Assembly: GCA_014885115.2 (NCBI GenBank)
Contig: WKLE02006329.1
Location: 1-13,354, forward strand
Source: Asterionellopsis glacialis
Taxonomy: Eukaryota; Bacillariophyta; Plagiogrammaphyceae; Rhaphoneidales; Asterionellopsidaceae
Length of the DNA: 13,354 bases
Direction of reading: 5' to 3'
A program made the translations under genes and the position numbers. Of this stretch, positions 1 through 7,776 are shown piece after piece. The notes below the pieces were generated by a model. That model saw nothing but the letters and a program-made list of their open reading frames with translations. It was not told the origin of the DNA and did not search any database. Position 1 is the stretch's first letter. Each line of letters opens with the position of its first letter.

Positions 1-415
1 GGGGGGGGGCGGCGGACATATCCCGCTGGAGTTGAGTGAGCACCGGTGTGTCAAACACAAATGTTGAACTTGAAAAGCGACATCTCTGTCATTCATTGAT
101 GTTTTGATAAAAGTCTTCCCCTAATGTGACATGCTTGTGACGCGAACTTTTCAGCTTGAATCTGTAATTATTTATCAACCTAGAGCCCTTCCAAAAAAAG
201 CTTCAAGTAGATTCAGTTCTCTGTTTTTATTAGCGTATTTTACATTCGCAAATGCGTGTCATCTTGAAGTTCGTCGGAGAATGCACATTAAGTGGAAAAC
301 TCAATTTCGAAATAAGCATTTTCAGATTTAGCAATGACACGTCGATTCCTTGAAGTTGGTGTTGAAGCTACCTTGAAGTTCAGAGTTCGGTTTCGATCCA
401 CGAATTAGTTTGTTC
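1..415. other. Gene-poor left edge and upstream region of the armadillo gene
   Basis: No supported gene lies here. The window opens with a run of nine G followed by GGCGG-like sequence, then becomes AT-rich. An in-frame TGA at 374-376 closes the reading frame upstream of the armadillo gene, so that protein cannot extend further left without an intron. I see no clear TATA box or initiator. An ATG-less open frame at 131-331 has no recognisable protein features and is not called. Confidence 0.5.
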
Positions 416-1918
416 ATGCTGAGAGGAACCCACCGAAGAAAATTTCCATCACTTGGTATGATCATAAAATTTACTTTGAATTTCAAAGCTATCATGCAGA
501 GTACAAATTCAAACATGCTAATTTACAATAACTCAAACATGAATCTATCAAGTCTCGAAAGACTCCAAAACATGGATCGAAAACAAGGAAATCAGTTTCT
601 AACCAAGTGTCAGTATATACACAGAAACAAGAAAGCACGACTAAATGGTTGGAAGAGCGTCAAAGTACAATGCTGCACCTCAAACTCCCAATGGGATCAA
701 CGGCAAAGTCCGAATCGTAAGAGAACTTCGTCGAAACAACCATTCGTCTCACAACTTGCAACAACGCGAAATATGTTCCAATATATCGATGCAAGTCGCA
801 TGATGATCGAATCCTCAAAACATCTTGACTCGTCATTACCTCTCCACATATTACCATGCAGTGCAGGTGATGAACAGAGTCGAGAGACAAGAACAGAAGG
901 AAACCAAAATAGGAAGCATCCCCGGGAAATCCTTTCGTCATCCGAGGCGGAGGCACTCTTTCGTGATTTGTCCGCTAAAGAATCGGCAGTAGACGTCAAC
1001 GCTGAGAGCATTGACTTTCTACTTGGAATTATGCGAGAGCATTCTTCTGAAGAAGGTATTCAAAAGTATGGATGCGCATTCATACGAAATATGGCCTCAA
1101 CGGATTCGCATGTTAAATCGTTGATTGTTTCTCAAGGAGGAACAGACGTCGTAATACATGCAATGAGAATCCACGCATCTAATACAAGTGTGCAAGAACA
1201 GGGCCTTGCTGCTCTTAAAAACTTGGCTGCTAACAGCATAAGCAACAAAATAAGAATTGCTGCTGAAGGTGGCATTGACTCTGCTTTAGATTCAATGAAG
1301 CAATATCCATGCCACGAAGGTATTCAAGAAAATGGTTGTGCTCTCCTTTGGAACTTGGCTCTGCATGGTGAGAACCGACAACAAATTGCAGCTGCTGGAG
1401 GTATAAGCTCCGTACTCCATGCAATGCAACAGCATTTATTCCATGCTGACATTCAGGAAAATGGCTGTGGTGCAATCCGAAGTTTGGCGCTAAGAAATCC
1501 TGGAAACCAGGCAGCCATAGCAGAAGAAGGAGGCATTGTTGCCGTCTTGAGTGCTATGAAGCGACAGCCTTTCCATGCAGGCGTACAAGAAAGTGGATGC
1601 GCTGCACTCGCTATTCTATCCTATAACAATAGTGAGAACCAAATTCAAATAGCTGCCTTAGAAGGTATCCCTACCGCGGTGAGGGCTATGGAACTATATC
1701 CTGCCCACGCTGGAGTGCAAGAGAATGGATGCGGTGCAATCTGGAATTTGGCGGCAGATAATACCAAGAACAAAAGGGTGGTTGTTGATGAAAATGGCAT
1801 AGCGGCCATTTTGAGAGCCATGAAAACTCACCGCTCAAATGCCGGTGTACAATTACAGGCCTCCGGTGCACTTAGAGAATGCGGATTCTTTCTTCAGACT
1901 AACCCTCACAGTGAATAA
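416..1918 (+). CDS. Armadillo-repeat (ARM) protein, function unknown
   Basis: This 500-residue protein is built as a right-handed ARM solenoid, a scaffold for protein-protein contacts. Its partner cannot be read from the sequence. From about residue 199 to 493 there are roughly seven repeats of 42-43 residues. Each has the pattern GI..vL.AM..h....g(V/I)QE.GC.A(L/I).NLA..n..N...IA.eG; clear core examples are IQENGCALLWNLA and VQENGCGAIWNLA. The repeats resemble the ARM regions of large stramenopile and LRRK2-like proteins, but no kinase, LRR or F-box domain is attached. Residues 1-195 are rich in Ser, Asn, Arg and Lys, with no membrane segment or known domain. The first ATG after the upstream stop is 416 and has a poor context; in-frame ATGs at 458, 494, 512 and 572 are alternatives, and 572 has the best context (aaacATGG). 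An AATAAA hexamer at 1914-1919 overlaps the TAA stop. The ARM fold is secure; the start and role are not. Confidence 0.87.
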   Translation: MLRGTHRRKFPSLGMIIKFTLNFKAIMQSTNSNMLIYNNSNMNLSSLERLQNMDRKQGNQFLTKCQYIHRNKKARLNGWKSVKVQCCTSNSQWDQRQSPNRKRTSSKQPFVSQLATTRNMFQYIDASRMMIESSKHLDSSLPLHILPCSAGDEQSRETRTEGNQNRKHPREILSSSEAEALFRDLSAKESAVDVNAESIDFLLGIMREHSSEEGIQKYGCAFIRNMASTDSHVKSLIVSQGGTDVVIHAMRIHASNTSVQEQGLAALKNLAANSISNKIRIAAEGGIDSALDSMKQYPCHEGIQENGCALLWNLALHGENRQQIAAAGGISSVLHAMQQHLFHADIQENGCGAIRSLALRNPGNQAAIAEEGGIVAVLSAMKRQPFHAGVQESGCAALAILSYNNSENQIQIAALEGIPTAVRAMELYPAHAGVQENGCGAIWNLAADNTKNKRVVVDENGIAAILRAMKTHRSNAGVQLQASGALRECGFFLQTNPHSE

Positions 1919-2610
1919 ACTGATCAGTAAAATAGCAATACATCTGTAAATTTCTAGATTTTTCATTTTAAAACAAAGTGTGTCCTCCTTCAGTTATAAA
2001 TTGATCCAACACAAAATGTGCTGCTGTCCGCTCGAGATTGTTTTAAAATAACACATAACACCCTTCAAATCGCCCTAACATAAAGAAGTTTGCAGGTCTA
2101 CTGCTAATATTGAATCCGTTTTGAACATCCACAGCACATCCTCTTCCACTTTTGCTATAAGTGCTTTTTACAACTCAAAATGCATCAGCCTACTCTAAAC
2201 ATCCGTTAATGGGTACAAGTTGCGTTATTGATATCTGCAGAATACTCTCATTTTATGTTGGTGGTACTTGAAATGGGGATAATAATAAACTATAACATCT
2301 TTGAAAGAACACAATGCGACTTATCTCTAGATAGCACGATTTCTAACGAGGTGTTTGCAATTGGGTCGCCATTCATAAAGATCACCATGGCATTTGAATG
2401 AATCACACGACCCAGCTTGTCCCTATGAAGGGATAGTAAAACGTTTCAACCACAAATTGGCAATTTGCACCAAAATACCAATTTCAATAAACAATCAGCT
2501 TTGGATGGTTTCAAAGATTATTTAGGTTGAGTATTCCAGTATTAAAAAATACATTCAGCAAAACTAAGTCTGTAGGTTTCTATCATATTTTTTTTGTCAA
2601 CGTAACAGAT

Positions 2611-2647
<37 letters not shown>
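2611..2647. repeat. (CAGA)n tetranucleotide microsatellite
   Basis: A perfect run of a little over nine ACAG/CAGA units in the noncoding DNA upstream of the thioredoxin gene. It is read directly from the sequence. Such tracts are usually length-polymorphic through replication slippage. Confidence 0.97.
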
Positions 2648-2693
2648 GGGAAGTTTCTGACTTCTGACTTGACTTGATCGATTTGAGATTCCT

Positions 2694-2704
2694 GCGCGCG
2701 CGCG
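2694..2704. repeat. Alternating GC dinucleotide tract
   Basis: An 11-base perfect GC/CG alternation in otherwise AT-rich DNA, about 50 bases past the (CAGA)n tract. Alternating purine-pyrimidine runs of this kind can favour Z-form DNA. No function is implied. Confidence 0.85.
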
Positions 2705-3113
2705 TTCACGGCCACACATGCCAAACACACATGGTTTTTCGAAATTCGACACTCTAGAGAATTCGACACAGCTCGGCTAGACTAGCGAATCAAGCGGAGA
2801 TGGGCGATCGTCTATCGCAATCATCCTGAATCATCCATCAGTCCATCAACACAAAATGCGAACACACAACGACTGTTTCATTTTTTGCTGTGACACGCGC
2901 TCAATAATTACATCTGTACATCATTAGACAGGACCAGAACTTCGCTATCAATCATCATATTCCCTGTTAGTCCCTAGCTCGTTCTTGGCACTATATCGTA
3001 CTGATTCTCTGAAGTCTACCGCACGGCATCATATTGGGATTAAAAAAAAATTCCATAAGCACAAAGCGATTTAATTATTTTGGACCATCAGACTTACTAT
3101 ATTTCTAGTAACC

Positions 3114-4124
3114 ATGAAGGCATCAATATTTCTGGCAATTTTCACAATTGCAGCAACCCAACACTTGGAAGCAAATTCATTCTCGTGGGGCTCCCTATCT
3201 TCTTCGGTACTCTCATTTCAAAAAAGGGTTGGATTGAGTTATTTTGCTGAACCTTACAAAAATTCAAGATTAATTGTTTCAACTACTAGTAGTTCAGAAG
3301 AAACGTCATCATTGACAGAACCATCAGAAATGAAATTACGTGAAATACAAGCAGAACTCAAAACAATGAAGGTTGATTATTCGGATTGTTTTGATAGGGA
3401 TAGTTTAACAAAGCGGTTGGTTGAAGCGCGTAGTGGTACCATCAAGTCTAAAAATACTGTAAAGGAAGGCATGGGTGCTACCGACCAAAAGGAAAACGGC
3501 GCAGAAAGTGGCAGTAGTGGTGATGAAGAGCAGAAAACGAACGATGCACCTGCAAGCGATGTGAAGGAACCAACACCTGCACCTGCAGCACCGACTCCAA
3601 CTCAATTTGATCGTGAAGAAACGTTGGCTCAGTTACGGTCGCTTCGTGTCAAGGAACTTAGAACAGAATGTGCAAAACGGAATATTCGTTGGGCGAATAT
3701 GATTGAAAAAGAAGATTTAGTTCAAGCACTGTGTGCAGCACGAGAAAAATCGTCAAACTTTTCACGTTCTGGATCATTATCACCAGGAGTTGTAACAGAC
3801 ATTGATGATTCACAATTATCAGCAGAACTTGAAAGTAGTGATGGGATGACTTTACCCCCACTCTTATTGGATGTGTATGCTACGTGGTGTGGTCCGTGTC
3901 AAATGATGAGTCCACAATTAGTAGCTGCTGCTACGGAGTTGGGAGATACAGTCCGTGTAGCAAAGATCGACTCAGACAAATATCCTGAATGGGCTAGTAA
4001 ACTTTCAGTGGGAGGTCTTCCTACAGTAATTGTCTTTGATGGTACCACGGGCAAAGAACTACAACGAGTCGAAGGAGCCTTGATGAAAGATGGGTTAATA
4101 GACCTGGCAAAAAGCCACGTATAA
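3114..4124 (+). CDS. Plastid-type thioredoxin (y-like) with two SAP/ARMET-like motifs
   Basis: A predicted protein-disulfide reductase of 336 residues. The C-terminal domain (about 245-336) is a complete thioredoxin fold with the active site WCGPC at 258-262 and the cis-proline in GGLPT at 303. The stretches DVYATWCGPCQMM, KIDSDKYP and RVEGAL match plastid y-type thioredoxins more closely than the m, f or h types. Known TRX-y proteins reduce antioxidant enzymes such as peroxiredoxin Q and methionine sulfoxide reductases; that role is inferred here. Residues 1-22 form a hydrophobic signal peptide ending ANS|F, which resembles the diatom ASAF plastid import junction, followed by a Ser-rich transit-like stretch. 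Two helix-turn-helix SAP or ARMET-C-like motifs lie at about 74-106 and 171-211 (for example EKEDLVQAL), separated by an acidic and Pro/Ala-rich linker. Plain TRX-y is far shorter, so the N-terminal part is an unusual addition. The ATG has a good context (aaccATGa), and no intron is needed. Confidence 0.9.
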   Translation: MKASIFLAIFTIAATQHLEANSFSWGSLSSSVLSFQKRVGLSYFAEPYKNSRLIVSTTSSSEETSSLTEPSEMKLREIQAELKTMKVDYSDCFDRDSLTKRLVEARSGTIKSKNTVKEGMGATDQKENGAESGSSGDEEQKTNDAPASDVKEPTPAPAAPTPTQFDREETLAQLRSLRVKELRTECAKRNIRWANMIEKEDLVQALCAAREKSSNFSRSGSLSPGVVTDIDDSQLSAELESSDGMTLPPLLLDVYATWCGPCQMMSPQLVAAATELGDTVRVAKIDSDKYPEWASKLSVGGLPTVIVFDGTTGKELQRVEGALMKDGLIDLAKSHV

Positions 4125-4941
4125 AGTAATAGCATAGACTAAATCACCCTCTAGATATCACTGCACTAAGCACTCAAACTGTTTTCGGAGTCTTACAACT
4201 TGAAAGTGCTTTAGGACGTAGGCTAGAATGGACATGGACATTGCATTTTCAAATGATAGTGACTACACGCGTTTTAGCAATACTAGCTGTACTGTACATG
4301 TTTTCGATTTTCCTCCATTTTTTAAAAAGAATTTATTAAAACGTTTGTTCTTTGTGTTGAAAATCAGGTATGTAACTTTCTTATACACTTCAAGATATCC
4401 ATTTTTATAATACTAAAATAATTTAAAAAAAAAACGGTGAACGCTGATAAGGTAGGTCGGTATATTTTTTATTTTTCATCACCTTCGGAATTCTGCGGTC
4501 ACTACAAAGTGCAGTCAATGTCCGCCTGTCGTCCGTAACATGAAAAAGGGTCCTGTGTACCAGAGACCCAATTAGGTTATTACCTCTGTAGAACTTTTTA
4601 CAGGATCCCCGGCTTTGCGGGAATCAAGAATGACGTGTCGGCCTCGTGTTCGAAGAGAGGAGAAAAGAAAACAGTAGTCCACTGTAACAAGGGGGGGCAC
4701 AGCGGTTGCCACCATGCAGTTTGTCAACGAAATGCCATAAACGACACAACACTCCAAGTACACCTTGAGTTTAACTCACACGCATCAATAGCGAACACAA
4801 TCTCTGAACAAGTTCGTAAATTCAAGGATTAGCAAAAGTAGTGCTTAGCACTCTTTTTTACGAATCGACACGAAAAGCCTTCATTAAGTGTTCTTATTCT
4901 GAACTGAGTACAGCAACGAATAGCTCTTCGAGTTTGATTCC
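4125..4941. other. Intergenic region between the thioredoxin and rescue-factor genes
   Basis: About 820 bases without a supported gene. It holds an A-rich run near 4424-4434, a compact hairpin at 4548-4569 and a run of seven G at 4691-4697. A strong-looking start context (gccaccATGc, ATG at 4714) opens only an eight-codon frame ending at 4740. The longer open frames here lack either an ATG start or protein-like composition. No tRNA could be folded, although GTTCGAA near 4648 was examined as a possible B box. Confidence 0.5.
4548..4569. other. Short hairpin, GGGTC-CTG / CAG-A-GACCC
   Basis: An 8-bp stem with a single bulged A closes a five-base loop (TGTAC). It lies about 370 bases upstream of the rescue-factor start codon. 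It could be a structured element or chance; nothing ties it to a known RNA family. Confidence 0.35.
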
Positions 4942-5790
4942 ATGTTACACGACCGTCGTACATTATCAGCTATTGGGTTTGGGTTACATTGTGCAGTATT
5001 TTTCCAACTACAGATGCATGGGGCTCTAGCGTTTCGTTTGAGCAGCATTCAAAGTGCGGCTCGGGCTTATGGGGTAGCCAGAAACGGTTCAACCATGTTC
5101 TCTTCCAAATACAGTGGCCATGCATTTGTTCCACAAGCACAACAAAAGACTCATCATAGCCTACTTTTGAATCAAATCAACAACAGACAGGTAACAAGAC
5201 AAATAGGTACCAATACATTATGGTCCACCTCCGACAATGAAAACGAAAGCAACGACGGAAAAGAGATTGAACCTACATGGACCTATACACCTTACAAACC
5301 ACCAAGTAAAAAGGGTAAGAGAACGCCCCCCAATCAACAGCAACGTCGCCAGTTTTCATCTGCCAGGAGTGAATGGACGGTTCCTAAATCGGTAACTGTT
5401 CCGGAGGATCGTGTAGAATTCTCCTATGTTCGAAGTTCCGGTGCAGGTGGACAAAATGTCAACAAACTTAATACCAAGGCAGAATTGAGATTCCATGTAA
5501 TGGCAGCCACATGGATGCCAAAGGAAGTTCGGGAAAGATTAGTGCAACAACAAGCCAATCGAATCAATAAGGAAGGGTATTTAACTTTATCATCACAGGA
5601 ATACAGAACTCAAGGTCAAAACAGAAAGGATGTAGTTCAAAAAGTAGAATCGATGGTTTTGCAGGCATGGCCACGTCCCAAGGAACGAAAATTGAGAAAA
5701 GGGATCAGCAAAGCCGCCAAAGAACGCAACAAGGAAGCAAAGCGTAGAAGAAGTGACGTGAAAAAGAACCGTGGCCGCGTTGATTTCTAA
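4942..5790 (+). CDS. ArfB/ICT1-type peptidyl-tRNA hydrolase (ribosome rescue), probably plastid
   Basis: This is a class I release-factor-like protein of 282 residues that should hydrolyse peptidyl-tRNA on stalled ribosomes. The catalytic domain (about 153-243) carries the GGQ motif at 169-171 within SSGAGGQNVNK, then the family features TKAELRF and SSQEYRTQGQNR. There is no codon-reading domain (no PxT/SPF region), which separates it from RF1/RF2 and fits bacterial ArfB and mitochondrial ICT1 (MRPL58). The tail (about 245-282) is highly basic, as in ArfB, where it inserts into the empty mRNA channel. Residues 1-30 form a leader with a hydrophobic segment ending GALA|F at 31, resembling the diatom plastid import junction; residues 31-150 are Ser/Asn/Gln-rich and transit-like. 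Plastid targeting is therefore favoured, and mitochondrial is the alternative. The family call is firm; the compartment is inferred. Confidence 0.92.
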   Translation: MLHDRRTLSAIGFGLHCAVFFQLQMHGALAFRLSSIQSAARAYGVARNGSTMFSSKYSGHAFVPQAQQKTHHSLLLNQINNRQVTRQIGTNTLWSTSDNENESNDGKEIEPTWTYTPYKPPSKKGKRTPPNQQQRRQFSSARSEWTVPKSVTVPEDRVEFSYVRSSGAGGQNVNKLNTKAELRFHVMAATWMPKEVRERLVQQQANRINKEGYLTLSSQEYRTQGQNRKDVVQKVESMVLQAWPRPKERKLRKGISKAAKERNKEAKRRRSDVKKNRGRVDF

Positions 5791-5955
5791 ATTGTAAGGA
5801 TCGTGTAGAATTAAGGGGAGATGGTCTCTGTAGGTTATAGTTCCTATTCTCTTTTCATCACGGCGATAAGCTTTTAGTTTCTAGCTATTTTTTAAGTTTG
5901 TCAAAATTCGCTTGATTGACTAGCTATCGTGTTTGACTTGCCAATGTTCAAATTT

Positions 5956-5987
5956 TGCCATGAGAGCATTCAATGATCCTCATGGCA
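5956..5987. repeat. Perfect 9-bp inverted repeat (TGCCATGAG / CTCATGGCA)
   Basis: Two perfect 9-base arms are separated by 14 bases, and a CATT/AATG pairing inside the loop could extend the structure. It lies about 170 bases past the stop codon of the rescue factor. It may be a 3' UTR or downstream hairpin; no family is recognised. Confidence 0.6.
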
Positions 5988-6062
5988 TTGTGCAAAAGAT
6001 TCTCTATTTTTTTAGAACTGCACTGCATTCAACTTTGATAGAAAAATGAATCAGAACAAATA

Positions 6063-6184
6063 TGGCGTGAAAATTTGGAAGTGACTCACAGGAAATGATT
6101 TTTTTGAAGGAAAAATTTCGTGCTTTCTAGATGGCTGAAGTTCCCGAGTGTTGGTGCTCTCTCGTGACCTTCAGCTTCACGCCA
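6063..6184. repeat. Nested inverted repeats forming a possible long hairpin
   Basis: The outer arms TGGCGTGAA (6063-6071) and TTCACGCCA (6176-6184) are perfect 9-base complements. Directly inside the right outer arm, CTTCAGC (6169-6175) pairs with GCTGAAG (6134-6140). Inside that, CGAG (6145-6148) pairs with CTCG (6161-6164), leaving a symmetric 4/4 internal loop and a 12-base apical loop. About 62 bases on the left side (6072-6133) remain unpaired in this fold. It could be a small MITE-like element or a structured RNA; no target-site duplication was evident. Confidence 0.5.
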
Positions 6185-6563
6185 CACGTACTCCAGCGTT
6201 CGAAAAGATTGCTTATCTTATCTTTATTTTCCAAGCATATTTATTTAGCATAAAAAAATAATTGTAGCTTATTTTGGAGGGGTATTAAAGAGGATCCAAT
6301 GGTCGACACGTAATTTGTCAATGGTTTTCAACAACATAAAATAGGATTTTTATTCTATTTTTAATGCTCTTGACGAACCTCTATGGATAAGATTTCTACC
6401 CGGTGCTCCTCACTTGAACCTATTATTTCAAAAATATTGCTTATTCAGATCGTGATTTCAGAAGTGATTAGATCCATTTAATTTTACTAAAATGATTCTA
6501 AAATAAGAAACGAGATTCTTTTGCTCTTTGGGGTAGAGTACTTGGACGACATACTGTACTGGA

Positions 6564-6625
6564 AGGTCCTAGTCCCAGCGTCATCAGGACCTAGAGGTCC
6601 TAGAGTCCCAGCGTCACCAGGACCT
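6564..6625. repeat. Tandem pair of palindromic units (AGGTCCT ... AGGACCT)
   Basis: Two near-identical units (6564-6592 and 6595-6625) each begin with AGGTCCT and end with its reverse complement AGGACCT, around a shared core like GTCCCAGCGTCA. At the junction the arms face each other with only AG between them, so the array can form either two hairpins or one central cruciform. Units differ by a 2-base indel and a T/C substitution. Confidence 0.85.
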
Positions 6626-6804
6626 AATGGTAGTATGTTAGGTAGTCCTACGAGTTTCCAATAACGAATCAAATTTTTATTCCAGTTGTCAAAAAGATTG
6701 ACAAATTTGCAATTTCTGATTATGCTCGTAAAATAGGGCCTAAAAGGTACTTTTATGAAGATAGTGTGAAAAATTCTCACAGTTCAGTGATAGTACTAAT
6801 CACC

Positions 6805-6975
6805 AGTTCCAATTACTCTATTCCATTTTAAAGAAAACTGAACCATTCATATCACAATTTTTTTTCGTTGGGGCAGTATTAAATTTGGACAAGTTCAAAT
6901 TACTCTATTCCATTATAGAAAACTGAACCATTCATATCTCAATTTTTCTTAGTCGGGGCAATTCTAATTTTGACT
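6805..6975. repeat. Diverged 87-base tandem duplication
   Basis: Copy 1 starts at 6805 and copy 2 at 6892. Both contain the blocks ATTACTCTATTCCATT, GAAAACTGAACCATTCATAT and GGGGCA in the same order. They differ by scattered substitutions and a small indel after ATTCCATT, which indicates an old local duplication. No coding potential is seen in either copy. Confidence 0.88.
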
Positions 6976-7776
6976 TTTATAAGTACTATAATAGAAATAG
7001 TGCGTGTATTGTTTTTTAGAAGTCATCAGAATACACTAGTATGAGAGTAGTACTTTTGACTTTTGACGGAGATATTTTGGTCATACAAGATTACATTTTT
7101 GTTCATTATGTAATATTGTCATGACATCTTATTAGACCTTTTGGTCATCGCGTACTGTAAAACAAGATTAGTAAGGAAGGCGGGCGAAGAAAAATTTTTT
7201 TTTAAAATGCTGGTGCGTACTTGAATAAACTGGCAGATAAGAAAAGCAAGAAATACAGTACCTGTACGATCGATGTCAATATAAGCTACCAGGTACGTCC
7301 TAGACATGAAACTATCGGGAAAACTAAATTAATAGGTACTGCACTGTACTTTAGTTCATTCCCCTATACAAGTCATTTACAGGATTTAAAAAAAATGTTA
7401 TGGGTATCATGATGAATCAAAGAAAATTGCAAACCTGGATGTGATTGGTGTACTGTGCCACATGCTGTAGAATCTATTTGGCACGCTACATGCACGGTAC
7501 CATTGAGATTCCGATAGAGTCAGAGTCAGTATCATTTCCACCTGTACCCAGGTATGTATCGCCGTTAATTTTTGGTATACAAAATTCAATTAAGTTCGTC
7601 GGCAGACCGAGTGCGAATTTTTCATACTTCCCACCTGAAAAGTAGCAGTTGTCGGACTTGAAACAAAACTTACTGGCAGTTGTACCTCAACCATATATCC
7701 AAAATATTCTCTTTCTGAAACAATTGCACACTTTTTTTTACTTGCTCTCAAATTGAAAGTGCCGAGGACGAAGCAA

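Larger units (their letters stand above)
1919..3113. other. Intergenic region with microsatellites, upstream of the thioredoxin gene
   Basis: About 1.2 kb without a supported gene. It contains a (CAGA)n microsatellite, a short alternating CG tract and a small hairpin at 2420-2433 (TCCCT/AGGGA around ATGA). The minus-strand open frame over 2542-2769 reads as repeated SVCL units created by the microsatellite and is not a gene. The last 100 bases are AT-rich and lead into the thioredoxin start; a TATA-like ctatat motif lies near 2990, but no promoter can be assigned with confidence. Confidence 0.5.
5791..7776. other. Repeat-bearing intergenic region of about 2 kb
   Basis: No gene could be supported on either strand. 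The region is AT-rich and contains, in order, a 9-bp-stem hairpin (5956-5987), nested inverted repeats (6063-6184), an AAAATAG/CTATTTT inverted repeat (6338-6361), a tandem pair of palindromic units (6564-6625) and a diverged 87-base tandem duplication (6805-6975). Between about 7250 and 7560 GTAC-containing words recur. Open frames here start with non-ATG codons or have low-complexity products. No transposase or reverse-transcriptase motif is visible. The frame of the following gene is open from 7639, but its first ATG is at 7777. Confidence 0.55.

Noticed and set aside
2542..2769. Minus-strand open frame reading SVCLSVCLSVC
   Set aside because: The repeat is a translation of the (CAGA)n microsatellite; no other protein feature supports it.
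4635..4660. Possible tRNA T-arm (GTTCGAA)
   Set aside because: The flanking stem gives an 11-base rather than 7-base loop, and no acceptor, D or anticodon arms fold around it.
4714..4740. Eight-codon frame with a strong Kozak-like context (gccaccATG), considered as a uORF of the rescue factor
   Set aside because: It lies about 200 bases upstream of the gene's ATG and there is no evidence that the transcript extends that far.
6487..6780. Minus-strand open frame with repeated GP.DAGT units resembling collagen-like sequence
   Set aside because: It begins at GTG, not ATG. The repeated units come entirely from the tandem palindromic repeats at 6564-6625, and the rest is compositionally AT-driven.
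7753..7776. Upstream TTG start for the unknown protein
   Set aside because: Nuclear eukaryotic genes normally start at ATG; the first in-frame ATG is 7777.
5791..7776. A degenerate transposon filling the 2-kb gap
   Set aside because: No transposase, integrase or reverse-transcriptase motif, and no long terminal inverted or direct repeats bounding the region, could be found.
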